NCBI RefSeq assembly: GCF_050624435.1
Contig: NC_134546.1
Location: forward strand, 76,487,700 to 76,551,699
Reading direction: 5' to 3'
DNA from: Tenrec ecaudatus
Lineage: Eukaryota > Chordata > Mammalia > Afrosoricida > Tenrecidae
DNA: 64,000 nt
Below, in pieces: positions 44,545 to 56,845 of this stretch (positions are counted from its first letter, which is position 1; every line of letters starts with the position of its first letter). The translations under genes and the position numbers were made by a program. The notes beneath the pieces were generated by a model that saw only the letters and a list, made by a program, of their open reading frames with translations, made no database searches and was not told the origin of the DNA.

Positions 44545-46770
44545 GTAATTTTAAGCTGCAACGTTGTATGTCTTTTGAGTGTACAACAATAGACAACCAG
44601 AGAAAATATGATTGCAGTTTCCTTGGATCCATAGTTTCTATCATTTCCACCTTTCAGAATTTTGAGAGGCACAGTGCAGCTTGATTAAGTGACTGACCAA
44701 GCCCAAACCAAGGAGATAAGGGACCTCATCTCCTAGAAATCTGAATCTAGAAGAACTCAATGTGTTGCTCCTTCAGAGGGCAGAGGGACCTCAGAAGCTC
44801 ATCAAGAACATGTGTAGCAAACCTGTTAGGATAGTGATGTGCAGATGAATACTGTTTTGAGGTGACATTTAAGGAGGCCCCTATGAACCACTGCTGTAAA
44901 ATTATCTGAGACGATCGTGGGAGTCAAACTCAGGGATGGAGGTGAGCTGAACTTGTGTGCAGCTACATCATGGTTTCCAGTTTAAAGAGGTCAGACAAGC
45001 ACCAAGGGAAGACGGTGAGATGGGAGTTTGGTGAAATGAACAAGATCAAGTGATGCTCTGCCAGTGTGCATATGAAAAGTGAACTGACTCAATGATTTCA
45101 AAACGAAAAATGCTGGAGTGTCCTGTGCTTGAACCCCTGGCTTGTATTGAGTAAAATGTGTCTTCATTTCAAAGCAATTGCTTATTCCTGTCAGCAACGT
45201 CTAGCCCAAAGAAATCCAGGTGACCAACACCTTGTCCTTGGATTTCCCCATTGTAAAATTATATATGAAATTGGAGATATACAGAGATTTTAATTAATCA
45301 GTAAATTAATGGCATCAACACCAAGTTTGGGGGAAATCTTTTAACTTTGTTAGGAGGAAGGAAACTGAATGGGGATTGAGCTTTAAAACGGCATGTTCAG
45401 AGAGAGTGTCACAGCTTCTATAGTCAATAATATGAACAGTTTTCCCGAATTAGACACTCCTTGTGGTTAGGTAATAAATGTAAGGTGCGACCCATGAGCA
45501 GTTGTGATGGGGCTGTGCCCAGAGCACAAATGGAGAGGCTGTCTTTGGTTGGAGATGCTCACATTTCAATTGAACCAGAGCCCCCTGGATAAGGGACATT
45601 TACAAGAGTGTCTGCACTCATACTGTAAATGTTGACGTTCAGTTGTATGCATGGACCTAACTTTAATGGATATTGCCTGTTCGGTCTTAAGAAAAATGTC
45701 TTTTGGTTCAAGGTTTAAAACACTGTTCTTGGCTTTTCTTCTTACTCTGATTTTTTTATTAAATGATTAATATCCATCTACTGCTCTACTGAATCTTTAT
45801 ACTTGAAATCAGGACTCAACTGATTTTGCATAATTTTGGATATTACAGCAAACAGGTTGCGTGTATCTCTCTATTCAGAATATTGGATTTTTAGAGACTG
45901 CAGAGTCAAAATATTATCTTGTCTGGGGCCCAACTTTTATAGGTGGCATGTTCTTCCATAAAACACTATGACACTTGAATCTCTTTCATTACACCGAGGT
46001 TGACCTCAGACATCAGGCTCTGGGATGTAGTGTGTCTATTGCTTGTAAGAGTGGTGAAGTTTAAAAAAAAAAAAAAGAGTGGTGAAGTTGGTGATGACCA
46101 TGACCCAAGGTTGGAAAAATCCTGGCTTAATAAGCTTAGTAGCAGGACAATTCCTACTGGAAACATTCTGCAGAGGCTTTGGGTCACATGTGCATAAATA
46201 AAATGCAAAGGTAGGAGTGGGGGATGTGCTTTCTACCCAGTGTCATAGAAAAGTTGAACATTTGGGATATGATCAACCCCAACTCCTTGTGATTACTCTG
46301 GTATTCATGCTTCTCAAAGAGGTTACTCCTATGAGGAAAACTACTAAGGATGATGAAGAGTTTATTTAAGAAGTGTCAGGGTGTGCATAAGAAATTGGGT
46401 ATTGGAGTGTCTGAGAACTGAAGATGCTTTAGCATCCAATTGGTGGTTTCATCAAACTATATCCTGCCCACTCTATGGGGCACAGGACATATAGGAACCC
46501 AAGTCAGGGCAGGGGCAATGAGGGGTTAGAAAGAGAGAACACTGGGCTCCAAAATCCTGGGAATTCTTTGACCTTTACCACACACCTACCTCTTGACGAA
46601 AACCTTCTTTACTTATAGAGTAACATGCATATAAGTTCACACAATTACCCTACAATGGGCACAGAAGGAGGAGGGGAGTCTGATCTCTATCGCTTTCCCT
46701 TGTGCTGGGAAGGCTATCTTTTCTCTTCAGGCAGGGCTGTAGGACCCTTGGGAAACCACAGCTGTGGTCT
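44545..46770. other. VH 5' flank shared by both copies
   Basis: Collinear with 7,150-9,545. A 13-14-base A run at 46,063-46,076 is bracketed by a repeated 'agagtggtgaagtt' (about 46,049 and 46,077), a small local duplication not found in copy A. The promoter octamer region of copy A (about 9,410-9,500) is largely missing. Confidence 0.55.
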
Positions 46771-46774
46771 AAAG

Positions 46775-47248
46775 ATGCTATTGGTGTGTGTTCTCTTGTG
46801 CCTGGTGGCAGTTCCCCAAGGTGAGAGATTCAGATGTCTGACCTGGGTCTACAGGGACAGTTGTGACTGCAAGTGACTGGCAGGGACCATCTATTTTGTT
46901 TGTAGGTGTCCTGTCTGAGTGCAGCATCAGTAGACTCGTTGAGGACTGTGAAACCTTCCCAGAAGCTGTCCCTCACCTGCACTGTCTCTGGTGTCTCCAT
47001 CACCAGTGGTTACTGTTGGAACTGGATCCAGCAAACTTTATGGAAGCACTGCAGTGGATGAGAGAGATATGCTCTGACAGTAGTCCATATTATAACCCAT
47101 CCTTCCAAAGCTGGTTATTCATCACCAGAGACACATCAAAGAATCATTTCTCCCTGTAGCTGAGCTCCATGACTGCTGAGGACACAGCCGTGTATTACTG
47201 TGCAAGGAGCTAAGTGAGAGTAAGTCAGTGTGAGCCCAGACACAAACA
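46775..47248 (+). pseudogene. IGHV pseudogene, clan II, paralogue of the 9.55-kb VH
   Basis: The leader exon is 46,775-46,820 (MLLVCVLLCLVAVPQG) with a good donor GTGAGA. The acceptor 'ttgtttgtag' ends at 46,905. FR1 has small indels before Cys22, then 'acctgcactgtctctggtg' and [11 protein letters not shown] are legible. A 1-nt deletion near 47,047 shifts FR2, and CAG has become TAG at 47,157-47,159 in FR3. YYCAR is kept. The recombination signal is CTAAGTG (47,210-47,216), 23 bp, ACACAAACA. The lesions differ from those of the 9.55-kb copy, so the two decayed independently. No promoter octamer is seen upstream. Confidence 0.88.
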
Positions 47249-47249
47249 T

Positions 47250-48545
47250 CCCCTGTAGATAAGACATTGGGCAGCAGGGGGCGTGCAGGACCCACTGAGC
47301 ACAGACGCCAGGCCCTAGACATGCACAGATGGATGATAAGCAGGATGTCCTGTTGAAATTAGGGCTTCCTCTCTTAACTCTCATTATCCCCAAGGACATT
47401 TTTCTTTTTTACTTTTTTTTCTCTCTCTAAAGTTTCTCTTCACTGTAAGCTTGAGAGGAGGAACTAACATTCTTTGTGTGTAGTATAAATATTAAAGGTG
47501 ACTATGACCCTTCATTGTCATCCTATATGAACCATTTTCTGTCGTGCGACACAGATTATCATGGGAATTCTCACCCTATCTGTTACTCGAAATCTGTTGA
47601 CAATGAGATGCAGGCATGTACAGATTCATGAATGCAATGCATGATTTTAAATGTCCTGAGCTCATTGCTCTGTAACAGGCCAAGGTCAGGTCTTTGGAGG
47701 TCTTTCTTTGCATTGTTCCCTGTGCATTGTGGGCAGTGATTGATTAATGTTCTCTGAGTCTGAGAAAATAATTGTGGAGACTTGTGAGGTTAACCTTGTG
47801 ACATCCTCTTAGGAATCCTTGCTGTCCCCTGTCTCCCTTGATGCAGAAACAAGGATTCCAGGCATAGAGATTCCCCTGACTCTGAGAACAGGTGAACTGG
47901 AATGCCTGCTCTGGTTGGAGGACTCATTTCTGAGATCATTCATTGGGTCTCAATGAAGGACACACTCATTGGAAGGACAACTTTGATTCTAAAATAAGCA
48001 AGTTCACCACAAGAGAAGGACATCATAGGATCATATATCTGAGTGTTCTGTGGAATGGAGTATGGTAAATCTCTTCACGTATTTTGAACACGTTATCAGG
48101 GAGGATATTTCTGGAGAAATACATCGTATTTGGTAGAGTGCTAGCAAGAAAAAGGAATCTCCTCAACGAGATGCACAGACACAGTGGTGGCAAAAATTGG
48201 TCTCAAACATAGGAGCAAGTAAGGGGGTGGTGCAGGACCTGGAAGTTTTTCTTTCTTTTATCTATCATGTCATCGTTATGAGAAAGAACTGAATCAAATG
48301 CAACTAACAACATGTCTGGTGGAGTGAGGTGCAGAAAATATAAATTAATTTGATCACCCAAATACAATTACCTAAAATAATATAGTGCACTTTTTTAATT
48401 CAGAAAGTTTTAAAATTAATTAGCAACTTAAAAACAACATCATCCAAAATTAAAGTAAATCTATATGGCTAACAAACAACTAGGCAAAGCAGGTGTAAGA
48501 AATTGATAATAAATATATACAAATCAACACTATATACAAAATCAC
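47250..48545. other. VH 3' flank shared by both copies
   Basis: Collinear with 10,030-11,820 except that the U1 repeat of copy A is absent. No gene is seen. Confidence 0.5.
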
Positions 48546-48547
48546 TA

Positions 48548-48745
48548 TTCTGGTGACATGGTGTATTTTACATTGGGATGCTAATAGGAAGGGCAGGAGT
48601 TTAAAACCACCAGTGCCTCCAAAGAAAAAGATGAGGCTCTTTGCTCCCTGAAAGATTTACAGTTTCTGAAACCCTAAAGAGCACTTTTATTCTATCCTAG
48701 AGGGTCACTGTGAGTTGAAATTCACTTGGTGCCATTGGGTTATGG
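48548..48745 (+). repeat. AfroSINE, sense
   Basis: 'tctggtgacatggtg', 'gtttaaaaccaccag', 'agggtcactgtgagttgaa' and 'gccattgggttatgg' give the full order. It is the uninterrupted counterpart of the split SINE at 11,830/13,555. Confidence 0.8.
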
Positions 48746-48749
48746 TAAT

Positions 48750-49790
48750 TGAATTTCTCAATGTGTATCTTATTTTGGTTCTTTTTCTCCATTAGTTTGT
48801 TTTCTGTGTATTCTGTATTTTGCTTAAGCATATTTAATAATTTTGTCAGGATTTGTTTTATTTTCTCCATTATCCTAGTCCCCATATAATTTCCTACATT
48901 GTATTTTAGTTATGTCATCTTTTTCTGGGGCATCTTTTATGATACTATTTATAATATACTTATTAACATGTTAATGGTTTTCCTTTAAAATATATTTTAT
49001 CCTGTGTACTTCTTAAATATATTTGTTTCTATATATATTTAGAAGGTAGATTTATAAAAATGACCTTATTCTTCCTTACGTTTGTATTTTTCCATTCTTT
49101 TGTAATGTAAGGTCATTTTAACAGCCTATTTCTCTTAAACTCAGGCCTGCGGTCAACAGCAAAAGCACAGCTTACATACAGGCATAGGATGCAACAGCAG
49201 TTTTTTTTCACACAGAGGAGAGACAGAGCCGGCTCATCATCAGGAGGGCCACCAGTCCCCACAGCCAAGTTTTACTCTGAGGCCAGTGCAGGGATGGTGG
49301 GTTGCAAGCAAGAGGTATCTCCCTCTTTTTTGCTGAAGTTGAAGATCAGTATTCCCTCCTCAACAGCAAAGATAACAAAATAGGGTTGTGCTGAAATCTA
49401 CTGAAAGGCAGGGAGCCAGTTTTATTGTTTTTTGGTATATTCCATGTCATGTGCATTACAGTCAGTTTTGCAGAATGTTAGCGTGTGTTCAGCAGAAGGC
49501 ATAGAGTATGTTTTAGGACACCAGTTATTAAAGAGAGCTTCTGGATCCAGGAAATCCTGGAAAAGACAGTCAACCGGCAATATCTGCATATTCCAGCAGC
49601 CAGACTGACACATTTGGTCCTAAGCATACCTAGGTCTGTGATAGACTCTGGGGAAGGGCAGCAGACTGCACTTGGACTGCCTGCTCCCTCAGTTTCCGAA
49701 TCCTATTGGGATTTATCTCAGATGTATTTTGTCATGTAGGGTAACATTCTTGAATTTTTTTTTTGTTTTACTGTTTTACATTAGATGAAA
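48750..49790. other. Duplicated intergenic DNA
   Basis: Collinear with about 13,600-14,520. Includes the GC-richer 'gagccggctcatcatcagg' stretch. No conserved open frame. Confidence 0.45.
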
Positions 49791-49794
49791 TCTG

Positions 49795-50005
49795 GAATTG
49801 ATGAACATACAGAGATAGCAAAGAGAATAAAGGATTCTGGGACCAACAGTGGGGGATGGGATAAAAAGGAGATGATGCGAAGGAGCTCAAGAAGGAAGAG
49901 GGTGTTTTGAAAATAATTTTGGTTGCAATTGTACAGTACTGCTTGATTCACTTGAACTATTAATTGATATGATTATTATTTCAAAATAAAATGGTTTGGG
50001 GGATA
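49795..50005 (+). repeat. Retrotransposon 3'-end fragment
   Basis: Counterpart of 15,055-15,300 ('aacatacagagatagcaaa' and on). Its poly(A) signal region reads 'tcaaaataaaatggttt'. Confidence 0.6.
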
Positions 50006-50377
50006 AATAAATAAAATATTAAATAAAGATTATTCCATTGCTAACCATTTTAAAATTCAAATTTCTGGCTTATATATAATCTCTTTTCAGGGTCAATATT
50101 TGAGGTAGCTTATTGAAATGTTGTAACAGCAAGGCTTTCTATCAGTTTCTGATTATGTGTGAAAAATTATCTTTAATTTTTAACTTATTTTTCTCATGGT
50201 ACATGTGTCGCTACAAAATATTTTCAACATTCTTTTCATGCATAATTCAGTGGCATTAGATTATCACTGTGTTCAACAATTGCCTCCAGCTGCAAAATTT
50301 CCTATCACACACATCACATAAACCCATAAAAAGAATTCTGACTTGACAATTTACTCCTTAACATGGAATAGAGAGAC

Positions 50378-52235
50378 ATGTCTGATCAGAGCAGATGGTA
50401 GCAAATGAAGAGGGAGGAAGAGAGAGTGGAACATATGCTGGTGCACCAAGCCTTGAGGATGTTAGTCCCGCTCAGAGCTGCCAAGTCACAGAGAAGACCA
50501 TATGGCCAGCCCCACTATGAAACACAGCATCCATCACTGACTCATAGCACTACAGGAGACACCACTGGAGACCCAGTGGGGGAATTGTGCCCGATCTGAT
50601 CCCACCACACCAAGGAAAAACACTAAGTATTTGCAACAGAACAGCAAGGGGAATGGGGCAACAAAGTCCACAGGGCACACCAAAAGTAGACTTTGGGGTC
50701 AGGGCATGGCGCCCCATCAGACGGACCGAAAACAATCCGAAAGGCCAACAAACTGTCCCTGAACTAACTACAGGTTTTTCTTTGTTGTTGTTTTGTCATT
50801 AGCTTTTTGCTGTTGCCGCCTTGTTTTGCTTTGTCTTGTTTTTGTTTACGTTGTTATCTCTGCAGGTCTGTCTAAATAAGATAGACTGGATGAACAATCT
50901 GGAAGAGAAAATGACAGGACCTACGGTTCCGGGGGGACATGGGAGAGGAGGAGGTGGGGGAAAGGAAATGTTGTTAACAAACCCAGGGACAAGGGAACAA
51001 CAAGTGGTCCAAATTGGTGGTAAGGAGGGTGTAGGAGACCTGGTAAAACATGATCAAGGGCAATGTAACTGAGCGGGGTTACTGAAAACCAAATGAAGAC
51101 CGAGCATGATAGTGGGACAAGAGGAAATTAAAAGGAAATAGAGAAAAGAGCTAGGAGGCAAAGGACATTTATAGAGGTCTAAATAAAGGCATGTACATAT
51201 GTAAATATATTTATATATGAGGATGGGGAAATAAATCTATGTGCATATATTTATAGGTTTAGTATTAAGGTAGCAGATGGACATTGGGCATCTACTCAAG
51301 TACTCCCTTAATGCAAGAATATTTTGTTCTATTAAACTGGCATTCCATGATGCTCACCTTAACAACACGATCAGATCACTGAAGATAAAGTGGTTACATT
51401 AGCAAATGTGGTGTAGAAAGCTGATGGTGCCCAGCTATCAAAAGATATAGCATCTAGGGTCTTAAAGACTTGAAGGTAAAAAAGCAGCCATCTAGCTCAG
51501 AAGTAACAAAGCCCACATGGAAGAAGCACACCAGCCTGTGAGATCACGAGGTATCGAAGGGATCAGGGACCAGGCTTCATAGAACAGAAAATCATATAAT
51601 TATGAATGAGGTGAGTGCATATTGGAGACCCAAATCCCATCTGTAGGCAACTGGACATCCCCTTACAGCAGGGTCAGGGGGAGAAGATGTTTCAGTCAGG
51701 GTGCAATGTAACAACGATGAAGCATACAACTTTCCTCTGTTCCTAAATGCTTCCTCCTCCCCCACCCTCCAACTATTATGATCCCAATTTTACCTTACAA
51801 ATCTGGCCAGACCAGAGGATGTATACTAGTACAGAAAGGAACTGGAAACACAGGGAATCCAAGACAGATGATCTCACCAGTGGTGAGAATGGCGATACCA
51901 GGAGGGTGGAGGAGGGTGGGGTGGAAAGGGGGAATTGATAACAAGAATCTACATATAACCTACTCCCTGGGGAATAGACAACAGAAAAGCGGGTGAAGGG
52001 ATACATCGGAGAGTGTAAGATATGGCAAAATAATAATAATTTCTAAATTATCAAGGCTTCCTAAGGGAGGGGGAGCGGGAGGGAGGGAAAAATGAGGATC
52101 TGATACCATGGCCTCAAGTAGAAAGCAAGTATTTTGAGAATGATGATTACAAAGGTACAAATGTGCTTGACACAATAGATGTTTGCATAGATTGTGAGAA
52201 GAGTTGTATGATACCCCAATAAAATGGTTTTAAAA
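50378..52235 (+). mobile_element. Long L1 3'-UTR copy, sense
   Basis: Runs from 'catgtctgatcagagcaga' to 'accccaataaaatggtttt'. It has the family order, including one internal module and the purine-rich tract near 52,070. The paralogous place in copy A (about 15,668) is empty, so it inserted after the duplication. Confidence 0.78.
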
Positions 52236-52239
52236 AACC

Positions 52240-53380
52240 CTTATTATAAATAACTCTATTAGTTTCTTCAATTATTTTGAATAGATGTCTGCTTTAAGTA
52301 CCATTCTCCTTCTGTGGAAATAATGAAACCTAAGCTCTGTTCAACACCTTCATTGTCTTTCAGAGAGATTTCTTTCTTAATTAGTATTTTATTGTGGAAT
52401 ATATCTCAATATCATATCTATATAAATATCTATATCTATAGATCATACTTCCTTTCACTGTACCCAATTCAGATTGTTTGCAACTTGCAGCAATCTCTAC
52501 CTCCAAAGTTGTTGACAGTGGGGGAGAGGCAGTGTGATTCCAGACAGAAAACTAACCTCAGGGATCCAGCGGACCTGCAGCGATACTAATACTAAGAAAG
52601 AAGTGAGGACAGGAGCCTGGATACAGACTGCAGTGCCTGGTCAGCTAAAACTGCTGTGCTGACCACTGTGGTAGCTCTACTACCCATGGCAGGAAACCTG
52701 CTGAGATGACTCCCGGTAACATTCCTGACAACAGTGTGAAAGCTCAGGAGCGGAAAAAAATGTGGCTGTGAGACCCACAGAAGTTGGAAGACAGTGTGAG
52801 CCCAGGAAACACCTCTCCTCTGTGTGATGGGATGCTGTCAGCAAGGGGCTCTCTGAAGACACTGAGCCCAACACCCACCCCCAGAACTAATTCATGGAGG
52901 AAAACTGAGCTTCTTATTATTTCTGTGGTTTCTTTTAGCCTCACAAATAACCCCGTTGCTAGGAAACATTTTAATTCCAACTCCAAATACAGAAGATAAC
53001 ATTGAAGTATCTTTTACTTCTTTTCCAAATATTGTGAAATGTAATAGAGGAAAAATAAGTTGGGATGACATACACTTGTTTATGTATGTGTTCAGATGTT
53101 TGAAAAGATTCAAGTTGACCTGGTCTTGATTCCAAAACATAGTGAGGATAGAGCTTGTCTTAATTTCAGTCGATCATCTGGATACTTTTGATGGTAATGG
53201 ACATAAAGTTACATTGAACATGAAATCTGCACAGATGTTCATATGATTGGTAAAGTGAAGACCTCACCTCAGAGAGAGGACTGCGTTCTCCTGAGGACTC
53301 CACCAGCATCGTTTTTCTAGTCTGAGTCCCAGAGCTACGGGAGTCATTCAGCCCTTTCCACCTTTACATACAAGTGCACC
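52240..53380. other. VH 5' flank shared by both copies
   Basis: Collinear with 15,675-17,280. The unoccupied LTR site is at about 52,443 ('gatcatacttcc'). No gene is seen. Confidence 0.55.
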
Positions 53381-53386
53381 TCCCAC

Positions 53387-53394
53387 ATGCAAAT
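53387..53394 (+). promoter_or_regulatory. Octamer ATGCAAAT of the intact VH
   Basis: A perfect octamer 99-105 bp upstream of the two candidate leader ATGs. It is the expected B-cell promoter element for the only intact gene in the window. Confidence 0.9.
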
Positions 53395-53492
53395 ACCAGT
53401 CCCATGAAACCACAGCATGCATGTACTTAAATTTGCATTTCTTCTCACCCTGGAGAGCATTTTCTGGGTGTCACAAATCTTATCCCATGAAC

Positions 53493-53964
53493 ATGAATTG
53501 TGTGTGGGTTTTCCTCTTTCTGGTGGTGACCCCGGGAGGTGAGTGCTTCAGGAAGTCATACATGAAGTCTGGGGATATAGCATCAGAGTACATGACTCTT
53601 TGTGTTTCTCTTTATCCCCAGGTGTCCTGGCACAGGAGCAGCTACAGGAGTCAGGGCCAGAACTGGTGAAGCCATCACAGACCCTGTCTCTCACCTGTGC
53701 TGTCTCTGGATTCTCTTTAACCAGCTATCAGGCACACTGGATCCGCCAGGCTCCAGGAAAGGGTCTGGAGTGGATTGGGGTAATATGGGGTAATGGGGGC
53801 ACAAGGTATAATCCAGCTCTCCAATCCCGAGTCAGCATCACCAAGGACACCTCCAAGGGAGAAGCTTATTTAAAACTGAGCTCCGTGAATCCTGAGGACT
53901 CAGCCATGTACTACTGTTGTAGATACACAGTGATGGGAAGTCAGTGTGAGCCCAGACACAAACC
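53493..53964 (+). CDS. IGHV, clan II (IGHV4/mouse IGHV2-like), intact
   Basis: Encodes an antibody heavy-chain variable segment. The leader exon is 53,493-53,538 ([16 protein letters not shown]). An in-frame ATG at 53,487 would add MN. Donor is GTGAGT and the acceptor 'ctttatccccag' ends at 53,621. V codons run 53,633-53,925 without stop or frameshift: FR1 [16 protein letters not shown] with Cys22, CDR1 [10 protein letters not shown]2 [16 protein letters not shown] with Trp36 and Arg38, CDR2 IWGNGGT, FR3 [18 protein letters not shown]...SAMYYC. The codon after Cys92 is a second Cys (YYCCR) instead of the usual Ala. GEAY in FR3 replaces the usual SQVY. Promoter octamer, splice sites and recombination signal are canonical. 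Expected to be functional. Paralogue with a stop: 17,402. Confidence 0.95.
53926..53964 (+). promoter_or_regulatory. Recombination signal, 23-spacer, intact
   Basis: CACAGTG at 53,926-53,932, 23-bp spacer, ACACAAACC at 53,956-53,964. The spacer shares 'gggaagtcagtgtgagccc' with the 17.4-kb gene. Confidence 0.94.
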
Positions 53965-54279
53965 TCCATGCAACAGGCCATGGTTTCAGGAGATGTGAAA
54001 GACAAGTCAGTGATGTTTTCCTCTCAGAAGCTGTGGTTTCCCCACCTTGTCAGCACCTCTCTAGAGACCACCAAGCAGACTCCAGGGAACCTTCATGTAT
54101 CTGAACCTGCCTTCTTTTCAGTGGAATAGGCCTTGTCTGTTTCACCATTTCTCCAAAGGCAGACTTCAAAGTAAAAGGTATCAATGAGATCTCAGTTTAC
54201 AATTCCAAGCATTAACCAGTGCTGTTTGTTGTCAAAATTAGAAATATTCAAAAGCAAAACCAAAAAATCCAACCCCAAA

Positions 54280-54430
54280 ATCACTGCTATCGAGTGATGA
54301 CAATTTATAGTGATGTCCCTGTGGGTTTCTGATATTCTAACTGCTTATCGGAGTAGAGAGCCCTGTCTTCCTTCTTTGGAGTTGGCACTGGCATGCAGAT
54401 CTCAGCCCAACACAGAGTCACTACACCCTC
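54280..54430 (-). repeat. AfroSINE, antisense (copy B)
   Basis: 'cactgctatcgagtgatga' to 'agagtcactacaccctc'. Counterpart of 18,168-18,342. Confidence 0.7.
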
Positions 54431-54606
54431 AGCCTTTTTATAACAATATTAATGCCGGAAAAATTCTCATATGAGCTCCAAATTTTCTCCAAGCCATCAG
54501 ATGGATGTTCAATGTTTTTATTCCAGTGAATACTCACAAAGGTATGTTTATGTAATAATTTTAACTTAGAATGACCTAAATAACATTGAATATGATGAAT
54601 TGTTAT

Positions 54607-55000
54607 TGAATTGGCTTCAACTCCCAGAGATACCATGTACCACAGGATGAAATACTGCCCAGAAGTGCACTATGCTCACAATCATCCCTCTGTTTGGACT
54701 AATCATTGCAGCCTTTGTGACAATCCATCTCCTGGAAAGTCTCTCTCTTTTTCATTGATAGTATAATTGACCAAGCGCAAGACCATTCTCCTTGTTGTGG
54801 TGCTCCTACTGACATTTTCAAATAAGGGAGATAAAGTCTTACTTGAATGCTTCCAAGAAGCATCCAATGTGTGCTTTTTCCAAGACAGACCCGCTTGTCC
54901 TGCAGGCAGCCCATGATACATTTAATATTATATTCTAACCCCATAACCCAAGTGCATCAATTCTTCTTTGATGTTTCTTCTGGTGTATTTGACTTTTATT
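54607..55000 (-). mobile_element. RTE-type LINE fragment, antisense
   Basis: Antisense RTE text such as 'gtgacaatccatctcctgg' and 'catcaattcttctttgatg'. It opens the ~3.1-kb block that copy A lacks. Confidence 0.55.
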
Positions 55001-55267
55001 AGAGTTGCTTTTAGTTATCACAACTGCGGCAGCTGTTGCTGACACTACAGATAGTGTCCAGGGTTGCAACAGAAAATACACAATATATAAGACAGCATAC
55101 TCTACATACACTACAATAAATACTCAAGGAGCAAAAAATAGCAGTAGCGCTGACATTGAAGACATCTATATAACGTCTTACCACTGGTCAACATGAAGAG
55201 AAATGTTCATCTTCAGAATGTAAAGGTCGATGGATGTAAGTTATTCTCAGGAGAACTTGAACCACAA

Positions 55268-55390
55268 AAGTAGGTGGCACAATGATTAAATGCTCAACTT
55301 CTAGCCAAAAGGTTGGCAGTTCTAAACCACTCAGTGACTCCTGTGGTTAAGGACCTGATGACTTTCTCCCATCAGTATTTCAGAAAAGAA
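55268..55390 (+). repeat. AfroSINE fragment, sense
   Basis: The head 'gtaggtggcacaatgatta' is followed by 'ccaaaaggttggcagttct', the SINE order. Truncated. Confidence 0.6.
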
Positions 55391-55689
55391 AATCCTATTC
55401 AGATAGTTCTCCTCTTTCATGTTAGAGACTTCTTGATGAGTCTCTAACAATCATCCTGCACCCATACAACTTTGGATGCTTAAACTTCTATAAATATGTA
55501 GACAAGACATTTGCTACCAATTATTATCCAAACCACATTGAACTTCAACATAAGAGCAACTAAACAGACTGTATTTTGTGACATATTTCCCTTTGCTAGG
55601 TGTGTTTTCTTCTTAAATCATATGTCATTTCCCTAGCACTGTTATTCAACTTTGGAAGAATGTTGTAAATTTTGATTTGTTTTTTATTA

Positions 55690-56110
55690 TGTTAAGTACC
55701 ACAGTGTCAGTGTCAATTCTCAGTGATTCAAAGTACAACAGAACTAAGCAATGCCTCCCTCAGCACCATAACCACAATGAATATTTTGAGCTCATTGTTA
55801 GAGTCATTGTGTCAATCCATCTAATGATGTGTCTTGTTCTTCATTGATATCCTACTTTATCATAGATGATGTCTTTCTCAAGGAACTGGTATCATAACTT
55901 TACATGAAACAAAGTCTCACTATTCTTGATTCCAAGGAACTCTCTGGCTGTACTCAAAACAGATGTTTGTTTTATTTCCAGCCTGCCCCACAGTACTTTC
56001 ATGGTTCTTTTTCAACATAACAAGTCAAAGGCCATGATTTTTTCTATGGCCTTACTTATTCATAGTCCAGAGTTCATATGCATATAATAATATTGAAAAT
56101 ATCATGACTT
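55690..56110 (-). mobile_element. RTE-type LINE fragment, antisense
   Basis: 'agtcattgtgtcaatccat', 'gatgatgtctttctcaagg' and 'ctctggctgtactcaaaac' match the RTE order seen at 38.4 kb. Decayed. Confidence 0.62.
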
Positions 56111-56149
56111 GGCTTCTAAAAGTGACATTTAAGAAACTCTGTAATATGG

Positions 56150-56375
56150 GCCTGTTGGTGCAGAGATATAAAGGACTATGGTGGTGCTGTGGGATAAGAT
56201 TTGGTTGCTCATTAAAAGGCCAGAGATTCAAACCAGCCAATAGTTCCCCCTGAGTAAGATGACTTCTATTCCTGTACATAATTAGTCAGATAAATCTGAA
56301 AGAGCAGTTCTAATCAGTCTTCTAAAGTTTCTATGAGTCAGAATAGATGCAATCACAGTGGGTTTGGTTTGGGAG
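56150..56375 (+). repeat. AfroSINE, sense
   Basis: 'tggtggtgctgtgggataa', 'ggccagagattcaaaccag', 'tttctatgagtcagaatag' and a 'gtttggtttggg' tail. Confidence 0.75.
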
Positions 56376-56845
56376 GAAGAGCTTGCTCATTTCCTAGCTT
56401 AGTTGCTTAGTTTACCAAGTTTCCCTCAGTGCAGAAGAATATTTGGTGTTTTCATACCTCTCAGACTTCACGAAGAATAAATTAATGCATGAATTAGTGG
56501 ATGCTTATGTTCAAATCAAACAATACTGCTACACTGGAATATTGGTGATTTTCTAATTGCAAATATTATAATCTGTGGAGCCTACTAATTGAAGGTATGC
56601 CTGTGGGTCACATCACTCCTATCTCTGTCATCCAAATTGTTTCAGGAACCAGTTCTAGAGACTCTTGTGGCGCTGTGGTGCCTGTGCATTAGCACACTGT
56701 TCTTAGTCCCCACCTCTTAAAACAGTCAGTAACACTCCTAGCCAAATGCCTGTTGTGGCTTCTTACTTAAATGAAATCATCACCATCACCGCCCTGCAAT
56801 CAGGGATTCTAGTGTCTTTTGAGTCAGGGAGACTTCAATACAGAA

